Below are positions 1 through 6,659 of a stretch of DNA of 10,300 nt, one piece after another. The stretch is from JABCZZ01 sp964454545 (GTDB lineage Bacteria > Pseudomonadota > Alphaproteobacteria > Rickettsiales > JABCZZ01). The translations under genes and the position numbers were made by a program. Below the pieces are notes generated by a model. The model worked only from the letters and a program-made list of their open reading frames with translations. It made no database searches and was not told the DNA's origin. The stretch is from positions 1 through 10,300 of the forward strand of contig CAYVTI010000060.1 in assembly GCA_964454545.1 (NCBI GenBank). The letters run 5' to 3'. How positions within the stretch are numbered: the first letter of the stretch is position 1; every line of letters starts with the position of its first letter.

Positions 1-321
1 AAATTGCAATAAGAAAAGGAAGGGGTTGTTCATTGGGGATTTTATGTATTTTTATAATAGGAGACAGACTCTAAAAATAGAGAATGGCACTGAATTTGAG
101 ATGGTTATCTATAAATTTCGAGATATGAAGGATTAATTTTTACTTTTTTCTCAGGCGATATATTTATGTGTTTTTTATAAAATAGGTCTTATAAAGTTGT
201 AGTAAGATTAGTGGTATAAACGGATAAGGTAGCCATTAATGCTAATGTGGATAAAACATCTATTTACCTGTGCCCGCCAACCCAAATGAGAGTCGTTTTT
301 GAATCAATGGCAGGCGTTTGA
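1..321. other. AT-rich stretch without a recognisable gene
   Basis: No open reading frame longer than a few tens of codons with a ribosome binding site is visible on either strand. The base composition is clearly more AT-rich than the chromosomal genes to the right. A short perfect inverted repeat (CTCTA, 4-nt loop, TAGAG) lies at 69-82. The stretch follows the broken integrase on the side away from the tRNA, so it is most simply read as decayed interior of an integrated element. That is inference, since no gene remnant could be identified. Confidence 0.5.
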
Positions 322-804
322 TCAATTACCAAATTGTACAATCTGAAAAGTTTGCTTTCTAGTCCGGCTGCTCTTCCTCCTTACCAACACCCAGATTGTC
401 CATATCCGCTTTATTAAGCGACAAGTAGCGGGGCTGGGAACCATGTGGTATCTTTCATTAAGGCTAGGTTGTTTTGTATCAAACCAACGCCGCGCTATCT
501 TTTCAAAAATATTTGCTCCCTCATGGGCTTTGCGCAGCTTTTGGATTTTCTTTTCACGGGTAGGGTGTTTACCGGCATCTACTAATTCCCGTGCCTCATC
601 GCGTTTCTTTCTGGCGTCGGCAAGAGTAAGGGCAGGGTATTTGCCAAGCGCAAGCATCTGCTCTTTACCTTGATAATAATACCGCCAGCGCCACAATTTG
701 CTGCCAGAGGGAGACACTTCGAGACACAGGCCGCCGCTATCAGCTATGCGATAGACAGTTGATTTTGGTTTTAGGTGTTTAATAGCCAGTTCCGTAAGTG
801 CCAT
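322..804 (-). pseudogene. Truncated P4-type tyrosine integrase (N-terminal arm-binding domain only)
   Basis: The first ~110 residues match the N-terminal half of P4/phage-type tyrosine recombinases. These begin with a DUF4102-type arm-site DNA-binding domain (residues ~3-90), with the signatures SDGGGL-like 'ADSGGLCLEV', 'SGSKLWRWRY', 'LALGKYPALTLADARKKRDEA'. The start of the core-binding domain follows ('IFEKIARRWFDTKQPSLNE', ~100-117). Family members are about 380-420 residues; this one stops at 160, and the last ~45 residues no longer look like an integrase. The whole C-terminal catalytic domain with the Arg-His-Arg-Tyr residues is absent. A second minus-strand frame is open across about 450-359 (ending TAG at 359-361) and gives a hydrophilic tail ending KEEEQPD, which suggests a deletion or frameshift junction near 450. 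The ATG at 804 has GGGAG (813-817) 8 nt upstream. The gene begins 158 bp from the 3' end of tRNA-Asn and reads away from it, as expected for a tRNA-site integrase. It is very unlikely to be active. Confidence 0.85.
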
Positions 805-826
805 GAGTTAGACTCCCATAGGAATT

Positions 827-861
827 TCTACTCACGAATCTACTCGCTTTATGAGTAGATT
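827..861. repeat. GAGTAGA repeat cluster upstream of the integrase
   Basis: Read on the plus strand, TCTACTC occurs at 827-833 and 839-845 (12-bp period). An inverted copy, GAGTAGA, lies at 853-859. The second and third copies form a perfect 9-bp inverted repeat (AATCTACTC 837-845, GAGTAGATT 853-861, 7-nt loop). The cluster sits between the tRNA 3' end and the integrase start. That is where integrases of this class have arm-type binding sites and where their own promoter lies. Assignment as arm sites or operator is inference from position and repeat form. Confidence 0.5.
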
Positions 862-962
862 TCAATAAATCTCTTCGGACGGCCTGGGAGCAGATATGCT
901 TCTTCTTTGCCTTATATTTAGCCATATTTATGGATTTCCTCGGACTTCCTTGAACCATTAAA

Positions 963-1037
963 TGGCTCCGCGGGTAGGGCTCGAACCTACGACCGATCGG
1001 TTAACAGCCGATTGCTCTACCACTGAGCTACCGCGGA
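963..1037 (-). tRNA. tRNA-Asn (anticodon GTT)
   Basis: The minus strand folds as a complete cloverleaf. The acceptor is TCCGCGG (1037-1031) paired with CCGCGGA (973-967), with discriminator G at 966. The D arm is GCTC-AGTGGTA-GAGC. The anticodon stem is ATCGG/CCGAT with loop CTGTTAA, giving anticodon GTT. The variable loop is 5 nt and the T arm is GTAGG-TTCGAGC-CCTAC. The terminal CCA is encoded (965-963). Its 3' end faces the integrase relic, so this tRNA is the likely integration site of the element on the left. The second attachment copy is not visible in the window. Confidence 0.97.
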
Positions 1038-1105
1038 ACAGGGGGTAATACACCCGGATTGGCAGGCTTTTATAGCAAACCGATTTCTTATGTACAGATT
1101 TTTTT

Positions 1106-3088
1106 TTAGCGTTCGCCTACGACCAGGCAGCCCTCACCGCTTTTTGCGAGCTTGCCGCACAGGGAGTCCGCCGCAGCCCTGGCGCTGAACGGTCCTGCAC
1201 GCAACCGGTATATCTTATGCACGGCACTGCTTGACTGGGGTTGCGCGACATCGGCGCTGGTCTTTCCGATGGCTTTTTTGAAATGTTTCTGGAGGGTCCT
1301 CCATTTGTCCCATGCGTCATCGGGTGAATCATAGCTGCCAAGCTGCACCCAGTAGACCGGATCGGCGACGCTGTCCTGGCCTATGAAGCTGTCATCGAGG
1401 ATAGGCTTCCTTGCACCGGGATCGCCGGTGCGCATATTTTCCTGCTCTGTCGCGGAGGCGGTCTGGATACTGCCTGTCTCCCGGATGCTTACGCAGTGGA
1501 GATTGCGGGTAGCGGCCAGGGCGCACACATCCTGTATATCACCGGCGCTTGCGAAAGAGCCGATTTTGAGCGTAACATGGCCGGATTTATCCGCATAGGC
1601 ATAAGGGCGCGTCACGCGCATGCGGACGCCATCCGACAGGTCTGGATACCGGTTACGGAAATCCTCGTAGAAATAATGCGCCTGCGCTTCGTCAGGGAAA
1701 TAATTGACCTGCGCCCAATAGATGCCGCCCAGCGTTGGCGCATGCGCGTGGGCAGCAGGAGCGGGAGCATCAGGAAATTTTAATACCGGCGTGGAATTTG
1801 CATCCTCGGTTAGCGGCACTCTTATAGCTTCGGCTACACTGACACTGCCTTCGGCATTGCCGGTGGCAACAGCCGTTGCAGGTTTGGCTTTCGGTTTTTG
1901 CGTCTCCGGGGTTTCAGAACTGCCGAACAGGCGCGCGAAGAAGCCCGGCTTGCTGTCTTCAGCCTTTACAGGGGGACTCGCAGCAGCCGCGCGGGCGGTA
2001 GCGATTTCGGTCCCTCTGGAAGATTTTTTATGCCCATGCCCGAAAAGCGTAGGTCTCCTGCTTTCCGCCGGGGATTCTTCGCCTTCATCTTCGCTTGCCG
2101 CCACTTTCACAGGCTCGGGCTTCGCTTCGGCGGGCTCGGGAGCGGGCTGCGGCGCAGCGGCCACCGGCTGCGCGGCAGGCACGTCATCGTCCAGGAATTT
2201 AGGCGCGCGCTCCGGTATGACGATATCCCTGGAGGCAGTGGTATTGGCGGCGACTTCCTTAACCTCTGGGGCAGGAGCGGGAGTTGCGGCCGAAGTGGCT
2301 TTTGATGTGCCTGACGTATCATCGTCGAGGAACTTTGGCGCACGATCCGGTATGACGACATCCTTGGACGGTTCCGCGCTGGCTACGGCTGGAGTTGCCG
2401 GAGTGATGTCCTTGATTTCTGCTGCGGGTTTTTCTTCCGCGGGAGGAGCGGGCGGCGTTTCTGCCGGGGCCTGCGCTACGGCGGCGGATTTGGCGGGCTG
2501 ATCGTCGTCGAGGAACCTGGGCGCGCGCTCCGGTACGATTTTATCGGATATAACTTTATCGGATTCTACAGATGTGGCGGCAGGCGGCACGGGAGCCTCT
2601 TCCACGGGAGCAGGCGCAGCAGCCAGTTCTACGGGCTTTTTGGGTTCCGCTTCTTTTTCCTTGGTTTCACCCTGGGCTTTTGTCTCCTGATCTGCCGGAG
2701 TTGCAGCGGGAGCAGCGGTTGGCGAATCTTCGGACAGCATCGCCGTTTCGACGATCGTGCAATCCACGTCATGTTCCTTCAGCTTGGCGCAGAGCTGCAC
2801 CGCCGTGTCACGCGATTCAACGGGGCCTGCCTGCGTGCGATAGCTCGTTTTGCCATCGTCGGACAGGGAGACTTCTTCAATATGCGGTGTAAGGGAACCA
2901 AGAAGATCGGCGTTTTTGGATTTCACATCCTGCCATTTCTGCTCGGCCTGTTCTTTCGTATCGGAGGAACCAAGCTGAATGAGATAGGAGTCGTCTGCGT
3001 ATACAGGGGAGGCGAGACAAAGGATGGAAACACTGCAAAATAAGAAATTTTGTAAATTGTTATTAATCTTTCTTGACAGAATTTTCAT
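1106..3088 (-). CDS. Exported SPOR-domain protein with Ala/Pro-rich linker
   Basis: 660 residues. An N-terminal signal sequence (basic MKILSRK, hydrophobic ~14-28, cleavage probably after VYA at 31) directs it to the envelope. Three SPOR-like units are visible. The first is at ~34-116 ('YLIQLGSS', 'YRTQAGPVESRDTA', 'CTIVE'). The second is at ~455-536 ('GGIYWAQVNYF', 'HVTLKIGSFAS', 'CVSIRE'). The third is at ~577-657 ('PVYWVQLGSYDSPDDAWDKW', 'YRLRAGPFSARAAADSLC', 'CLVVG'). SPOR domains bind denuded glycan strands of septal peptidoglycan, so a role in division or cell-wall remodelling is likely. The linker (~118-450) is rich in Ala, Pro, Glu and Lys, low-complexity and presumably disordered. 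It carries three copies of a motif VIPERAPKFLDDD at about 185-196, 245-257 and 290-302. The domain pairs Cys100/Cys110, Cys522/Cys532 and Cys643/Cys654 could form disulfides in the periplasm. The ATG at 3088 has GAGG 6 nt upstream. It is divergent from ilvD with 136 bp between. Family membership is strong; the exact role is inferred. Confidence 0.85.
   Translation of the reverse strand: MKILSRKINNNLQNFLFCSVSILCLASPVYADDSYLIQLGSSDTKEQAEQKWQDVKSKNADLLGSLTPHIEEVSLSDDGKTSYRTQAGPVESRDTAVQLCAKLKEHDVDCTIVETAMLSEDSPTAAPAATPADQETKAQGETKEKEAEPKKPVELAAAPAPVEEAPVPPAATSVESDKVISDKIVPERAPRFLDDDQPAKSAAVAQAPAETPPAPPAEEKPAAEIKDITPATPAVASAEPSKDVVIPDRAPKFLDDDTSGTSKATSAATPAPAPEVKEVAANTTASRDIVIPERAPKFLDDDVPAAQPVAAAPQPAPEPAEAKPEPVKVAASEDEGEESPAESRRPTLFGHGHKKSSRGTEIATARAAAASPPVKAEDSKPGFFARLFGSSETPETQKPKAKPATAVATGNAEGSVSVAEAIRVPLTEDANSTPVLKFPDAPAPAAHAHAPTLGGIYWAQVNYFPDEAQAHYFYEDFRNRYPDLSDGVRMRVTRPYAYADKSGHVTLKIGSFASAGDIQDVCALAATRNLHCVSIRETGSIQTASATEQENMRTGDPGARKPILDDSFIGQDSVADPVYWVQLGSYDSPDDAWDKWRTLQKHFKKAIGKTSADVAQPQSSSAVHKIYRLRAGPFSARAAADSLCGKLAKSGEGCLVVGER
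2183..2536 (-). repeat. Three coding repeats of the RAPxFLDDD motif
   Basis: Within the SPOR protein linker, a 12-13 residue motif with consensus V-[IV]-P-[ED]-R-A-P-[RK]-F-L-D-D-D is encoded three times (2501-2536, 2318-2356, 2183-2221). The copies are separated by about 48 and 32 residues of low-complexity sequence. The motif stays nearly invariant while the surrounding linker does not, which points to a selected short linear motif rather than a random low-complexity expansion. Confidence 0.8.
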
Positions 3089-3121
3089 TCCTGACCTCGT
3101 ATAAATATCCTAGACCGGACG

Positions 3122-3150
3122 TTCTTAATAGCAGTAAGAATGCCATTAAG
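3122..3150. promoter_or_regulatory. Inverted-repeat candidate operator in the divergent intergenic region
   Basis: TTCTTA (3122-3127) and TAAGAA (3135-3140) form a 19-bp palindrome with a 7-nt centre. A second overlapping pair, CTTAAT (3124-3129) and ATTAAG (3145-3150), is nested with it. Both lie between the divergent starts of the SPOR gene (3088) and ilvD (3225), where a shared regulator could bind. A plus-strand TTGACA (3073-3078) and TATAAA (3100-3105) are also present, but 21 bp apart, too far for a good sigma-70 promoter. No regulator is identified. Confidence 0.3.
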
Positions 3151-3224
3151 GCAACGGAAAACTTATTGCATAAGGCGCCCTAAGCTTTTATTCAGTATAG
3201 AAATTCAGTATCAGAGGGAGATAT

Positions 3225-4946
3225 ATGGTTAAAACGTATGGAAAATCCGTCCTGCCCAGCCGGCATGTGACTGAAGGAATCGAGCGCGCGCCGCACCGTT
3301 CCTATTTTTACGCGATGGGGCTGGGAAAAAAACAGATTGCTCAGCCCTTTGTCGGAGTGGTGACGACCTGGAACGAGGCCGCTCCCTGTAATATCACTCT
3401 TGCCCGTCAGGCGCAGGTGGTGAAAAAAGGCGTGGCGGCGGCAGGCGGCACGCCAAGGGAATTTACCAGCATTACGGTGACGGACGGCATTGCGATGGGG
3501 CATCAGGGGATGAAGTCCTCGCTGGTGTCGCGCGAGGTGATTGCCGACTCGGTGGAGCTGACCGTGCGCGGGCATTGCTATGACGCGCTTGTCGGGCTTG
3601 CCGGGTGCGACAAGTCGCTGCCGGGGCTGATGATGGCGATGGTGCGCCTCAACGTTCCTTCCGTGTTCATTTACGGTGGCTCCATCCTGCCGGGGAGATT
3701 TCGCGGCAAGGACGTGACGGTGGTTGATGTGTTCGAAGGCGTCGGCCAGTTCGCTTCCGGTAAAGTGGATGAGAAATATATTGACGAGTTGGAACAGGCG
3801 GCATGTCCCTCAGCCGGTTCGTGCGGCGGGCAGTTCACCGCCAACACGATGGCCTGCGTATCCGAAGCTATCGGCCTTGCGCTGCTTGGCTCAGCCGGTG
3901 CGCCTGCGCCTTATGAATCACGCGATGCTTACGGCTTTGCATCGGGTGAAGCGGTGATGCAGCTGCTTAAGAATAAAATCCGTCCACGCGATATCGTAAC
4001 GCGCAAATCCTTCGAGAACGCGGCTACGGTGGTCGCCGCCTCGGGCGGTTCGACCAATGCCGCGTTACATCTTCCGGCCATCGCGCATGAGGCCGGGATT
4101 GATTTCGATATCCACGCCGTGGGAAAGATATTCAGGAAAACGCCTTACATTGCCGATCTCAAACCGGGCGGGCGTTATGTCGCAAAAGATCTTTATGATG
4201 TGGGGGGCGTGGCGATTGTCATGAGGGAATTGCTCGATGCCGGGTTGCTGCACGGTGATTGCCTGACGGTGAGCGGCAAGACGATGGCGGAGAATCTCAA
4301 GCATGTGAAATTCCCCAAGGGACAGGACGTGGTGTTGCCGGTGAAAAAGCCGCTCTCGCCAACGGGTGGCGTGGTGACGCTTAAGGGCAACCTTGCGCCG
4401 GAAGGGGCGATTGTGAAAGTCGCCGGGATGAAGAACCTGAAATTCAAGGGCGTGGCGCGTTGTTTTGATTCAGAAGAGGCGGCGTTTGAGGCGGTCGAGA
4501 AGAAGAAATATAAGGATGGCGACGTCATCATCATCCGCTATGAAGGGCCGCGTGGCGGGCCGGGCATGCGCGAGATGCTTTCCACCACCGCCGCGCTCTA
4601 CGGGCAGGGGGCAGGGGAGAAGGTGGCGCTCATCACCGATGGGCGTTTTTCCGGCGGCACACGCGGTTTCTGCGTCGGCCATGTCGGTCCCGAAGCGGCA
4701 GCCGGCGGGCCGATTGCCTTGCTCAAGGATGGCGATGTCATCGTGATTGACGCGGTGAAAGGCACGCTCGATGTCGAGCTTTCCGATGCGGAATTAAAGA
4801 AGCGCAGGGCGGTATGGGAACCGCGCGCCACCGACTACACCTCCGGCACGCTGTGGAAATACGCGCAGTCCGTCGGCCCTGCCGAAAAAGGCGCTGTCAC
4901 GCACCCGGGCGGGAAGGCGGAGAAGAAGGTTTATGCGGATATTTGA
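3225..4946 (+). CDS. ilvD: Dihydroxy-acid dehydratase
   Basis: 573 residues, full length for the IlvD/Edd family (about 550-620). The enzyme (EC 4.2.1.9) dehydrates 2,3-dihydroxy-isovalerate and 2,3-dihydroxy-3-methylvalerate to the 2-oxo acids in valine and isoleucine synthesis, and feeds leucine and pantothenate synthesis. Visible landmarks are 'WNEAAPCN' with Cys55, 'TVTDGIAMGHQGM' (~84-96, with a likely Mg-binding Asp), 'GLAGCDKSLPG' with Cys128, and 'CPSAGSCGGQFTANTM' with Cys200. Near the C-terminus come 'YEGPRGGPGMREM' and 'TDGRFSGGTRGFCVGHVGPEAAAGGPIALL' (471-500), which includes the conserved active-site serine at about 476. Cys55, Cys128 and Cys200 are the expected ligands of a 2Fe-2S cluster, as in the ilvD subgroup. 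The ATG at 3225 follows GAGGGAG (3214-3220). The gene stands alone; no other ilv or leu gene is adjacent. Confidence 0.97.
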   Translation: MVKTYGKSVLPSRHVTEGIERAPHRSYFYAMGLGKKQIAQPFVGVVTTWNEAAPCNITLARQAQVVKKGVAAAGGTPREFTSITVTDGIAMGHQGMKSSLVSREVIADSVELTVRGHCYDALVGLAGCDKSLPGLMMAMVRLNVPSVFIYGGSILPGRFRGKDVTVVDVFEGVGQFASGKVDEKYIDELEQAACPSAGSCGGQFTANTMACVSEAIGLALLGSAGAPAPYESRDAYGFASGEAVMQLLKNKIRPRDIVTRKSFENAATVVAASGGSTNAALHLPAIAHEAGIDFDIHAVGKIFRKTPYIADLKPGGRYVAKDLYDVGGVAIVMRELLDAGLLHGDCLTVSGKTMAENLKHVKFPKGQDVVLPVKKPLSPTGGVVTLKGNLAPEGAIVKVAGMKNLKFKGVARCFDSEEAAFEAVEKKKYKDGDVIIIRYEGPRGGPGMREMLSTTAALYGQGAGEKVALITDGRFSGGTRGFCVGHVGPEAAAGGPIALLKDGDVIVIDAVKGTLDVELSDAELKKRRAVWEPRATDYTSGTLWKYAQSVGPAEKGAVTHPGGKAEKKVYADI

Positions 4947-4966
4947 GGTAGGAAAATGGGAATAAT

Positions 4967-4996
4967 CGTCATTGCGAGCGTAGCGAAGCAATGACG
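4967..4996. repeat. REP-like palindrome, copy 1
   Basis: A perfect 9-bp inverted repeat, CGTCATTGC (4967-4975) and GCAATGACG (4988-4996), encloses GAGCGTAGCGAA. Starting 20 bp after the ilvD stop, it could act as an mRNA 3' stabiliser or weak terminator, but no T-run follows. The sequence closely resembles the short GTCATTGCGAG...GCGAAGCAAT palindromes scattered between genes in many proteobacterial genomes. Family name not assigned. Confidence 0.75.
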
Positions 4997-5084
4997 TTCC
5001 TAAAAATCCTTTCATCCGAAATTTATTACCTTCACGGGAATACTAAGCTTGCCATAATGCAGGAAATGGGCATATAGTGAGATT

Positions 5085-5170
5085 GTCATTGCGGGACGCC
5101 ATAGGCGTCGTGGCAATCCAGTGGTTGGTTGGGGTGGATTGCTTCGTCGCTAAAGCGCCTCGTGATGGCG
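5085..5170. repeat. REP-like composite palindromic element, copy 2
   Basis: This larger relative of the palindrome at 4967 starts GTCATTGCG and contains a perfect hairpin, GACGCC-ATA-GGCGTC (5095-5109). An 8-bp inverted repeat, GCAATCCA (5113-5120) and TGGATTGC (5135-5142), follows, and the element ends with a degenerate version of its start (CCTCGTGATGGCG). The outer and inner pairs could extrude as a cruciform or form a double stem-loop in RNA. It lies between ilvD and the Tim44-like gene. The rest of the 4947-5244 gap holds no gene that I can support. Confidence 0.7.
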
Positions 5171-5244
5171 TTCCCCCAAATTTATACTGTTATTTGATTC
5201 ATAACCCGCTAATATATTGTCTCATCATAACATACGGGTAAAAT

Positions 5245-6123
5245 ATGAACATTCGCACAATCGCAAGCCTGCTGCTCGTTTCACTAACCATCTTTGCGGC
5301 TGTCCTGCCGGAGATGGCGGATGCGCGCGCTGGCGGAGGCTTCAGTTCGGGGAGCCGCGGATCGCGCACCTATTCCGCGCCTTCCGGCGCAGCGCCCATC
5401 CAGCGCAGCACTACGCCCCAGCGGCAGAATACCACGCCTAACCAGCCATACCAGCAGCCTGCCGCTCCCATGGGCGGTTTCGGGCGCGGGCTGTTAGGCG
5501 GTTTCTTGGGCGCGGGTTTATTCAGCATGCTTTTCGGCGGATGGGGCGGTGGCGGTGGTGGTATCGGACTGCTTCCGCTTCTGCTGATTGCCGGACTCGT
5601 CTACTTTTTCTTCCGGCGCATGCAGCAGGGACAGGGTTTTACCGCTTCGCCGCCTGCCAGCGGCGGCTATTACGATTCGCAGGAGCCGGTCAACACGCAG
5701 CCTCTTGCCGTAACAGATGCGGATAAAGCGGAGTTCGAGCAAACTCTCTACCGGATCCAGCATAACTGGAGCGAGGGCGATCTTGCGCGCCTGCGCCAGT
5801 TCGTAACGCCGGAAATGCTGCATTATTTCAGCGAGCAGCTTTCCGTTAATTCCAGCCGCGGCCTTGCCAACAAGGTGGAACAGGTGCAATTACTGCATGC
5901 CGAGATCGTTGAAGCGTGGCATGAATACAATATGGATTACGCCACCGCGCGCCTGCAATGGTCTGCGCTCGATTATATGGCGCGCCTTGACCGTAGCCCG
6001 ATGGACGGTGACTATGTCGCTTCCGGTAGCCATAATATTCCTGAGACTGTCGGGGAGATATGGACGTTCGTCCGTGCGTCCGGGGGGCACTGGCTGCTTT
6101 CCGCCATCCAGCAGGTCGCGTAG
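5245..6123 (+). CDS. Tim44-like domain membrane protein
   Basis: 292 residues. The N-terminus has a signal-like segment (~4-27, ending 'ADARAGGG'). A Ser/Pro/Gln-rich stretch (28-75) and a Gly-rich stretch (77-106) follow. Next comes a hydrophobic helix, 'GIGLLPLLLIAGLVYFFFRR' (~107-125), bounded by arginines. The C-terminal half (~158-291) is a Tim44-like domain: 'DADKAEFEQTLYRIQHNWSEGD', 'LRQFVTPEMLHYFSEQL', and the strand-rich ending 'GEIWTFVRASGGHWLLSAIQQ'. Bacterial members of this family (COG4395-like) have this same layout of signal, Gly-rich/membrane segment and Tim44/NTF2-like fold. They are described as predicted lipid-binding or transport proteins of unproven function. The start at 5245 gives the complete signal sequence; the ribosome binding site is weak (GGGTAA). 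It probably forms an operon with the EVE gene 3 nt downstream. Confidence 0.85.
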   Translation: MNIRTIASLLLVSLTIFAAVLPEMADARAGGGFSSGSRGSRTYSAPSGAAPIQRSTTPQRQNTTPNQPYQQPAAPMGGFGRGLLGGFLGAGLFSMLFGGWGGGGGGIGLLPLLLIAGLVYFFFRRMQQGQGFTASPPASGGYYDSQEPVNTQPLAVTDADKAEFEQTLYRIQHNWSEGDLARLRQFVTPEMLHYFSEQLSVNSSRGLANKVEQVQLLHAEIVEAWHEYNMDYATARLQWSALDYMARLDRSPMDGDYVASGSHNIPETVGEIWTFVRASGGHWLLSAIQQVA

Positions 6124-6126
6124 ATT

Positions 6127-6555
6127 ATGAGCGGTTACTGGCTGTTCAAATCCGAGCCTTCCGCCTGGTCATGGGACATGCAGGTGAAAGCAGGAGCCAA
6201 AGGCATATCCTGGGACGGCGTGCGCAACCATCTTGCGAAGAAAAACCTGATGGCGATGAAGCGCGGAGATCTGGGATTCTTCTATCATTCCAATGAAGGC
6301 AAGGATATCGTAGGCATTGTCGAAGTCATCCGCGAGCATTATCCCGATCCAACCGCCCTGAAGGGTGAGCCGTGGGTGGTGGTGGATCTGAAAGCGGTGA
6401 AGCCATTGAGGAAATCCGTGACGCTTGCGGACATCAAGTCTGAGCCGAAACTTGTGAAAATGTCGCTGGTGACCTGCGTCCGCCTCTCCGTGCAGCCGGT
6501 CACCGCCGCCGAGTGGGATATCCTATGCAGGATGGGCGGCATAGCCACGCTATAA
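6127..6555 (+). CDS. EVE-domain protein
   Basis: 142 residues, the usual size of a stand-alone EVE (PUA-like superfamily) protein. Hallmarks are the N-terminal 'YWLFKSEP' (4-11), 'SWDGVRNH' (28-35), 'GDLGFFYHSNEGKDIVGIVEV' split over 48-67, 'WVVVDLKAVKPL' (83-94), and the C-terminal 'SLVTCVRLSVQPVTAAEWDIL' region (113-133). EVE domains have an aromatic pocket that reads modified bases such as 5-methyl- or 5-hydroxymethylcytosine in nucleic acids; a cytosolic nucleic-acid role is likely. The ATG begins 3 nt after the stop of the Tim44-like gene, with no strong Shine-Dalgarno sequence, so translation is probably coupled. No restriction or methylase gene is close by, so nothing here ties it to defence. 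Confidence 0.93.
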   Translation: MSGYWLFKSEPSAWSWDMQVKAGAKGISWDGVRNHLAKKNLMAMKRGDLGFFYHSNEGKDIVGIVEVIREHYPDPTALKGEPWVVVDLKAVKPLRKSVTLADIKSEPKLVKMSLVTCVRLSVQPVTAAEWDILCRMGGIATL

Positions 6556-6613
6556 CAATCGCTTGACGGTTGTCGGGAAATATTACAATATTGTGAAGAT
6601 TGAGGTGGTTACA

Positions 6614-6642
6614 TTGACCTTGGAGGATATTTTTGTTATCTT
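6614..6642 (+). promoter_or_regulatory. Candidate sigma-70-type promoter for the gene at 6660
   Basis: TTGACC (6614-6619) is separated by 17 bp from TATCTT (6637-6642), just ahead of the ribosome binding site and ATG at 6660. A second possible pair, TTGACG (6563-6568) and TACAAT (6584-6589), has a 15-bp spacer. Either would let this gene be transcribed independently of the Tim44/EVE pair. Assigned by eye only. Confidence 0.3.
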
Positions 6643-6659
6643 TGTCAAAGAGGTAATCC

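Noticed and set aside
1042..1055. GGGT/ACCC hairpin as a terminator of the SPOR gene
   Set aside because: The stem is only 4 bp with no T-run after it on the minus strand.
1722..2501. 259-codon plus-strand frame rich in Ala, Gly and Ser opposite the SPOR gene
   Set aside because: It lies exactly over the Ala/Pro/Glu-coding linker; its low-complexity translation is the antisense of that linker.
3073..3105. TTGACA and TATAAA as an ilvD promoter
   Set aside because: The spacer is 21 bp, too long for a good sigma-70 promoter, and the -35 box lies inside the SPOR gene.
3192..3575. Minus-strand frame opposite the start of ilvD
   Set aside because: The ilvD frame is certain and this frame has no ribosome binding site or domain.
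4967..5170. Possible CRISPR-like repeats after ilvD
   Set aside because: There are only two palindromic elements of different length, with no regular spacers; they fit REP-type sequences.
5518..5889. Minus-strand frame opposite the Tim44-like gene
   Set aside because: No recognisable domain; the plus-strand frame has a signal peptide, membrane helix and Tim44-like domain.
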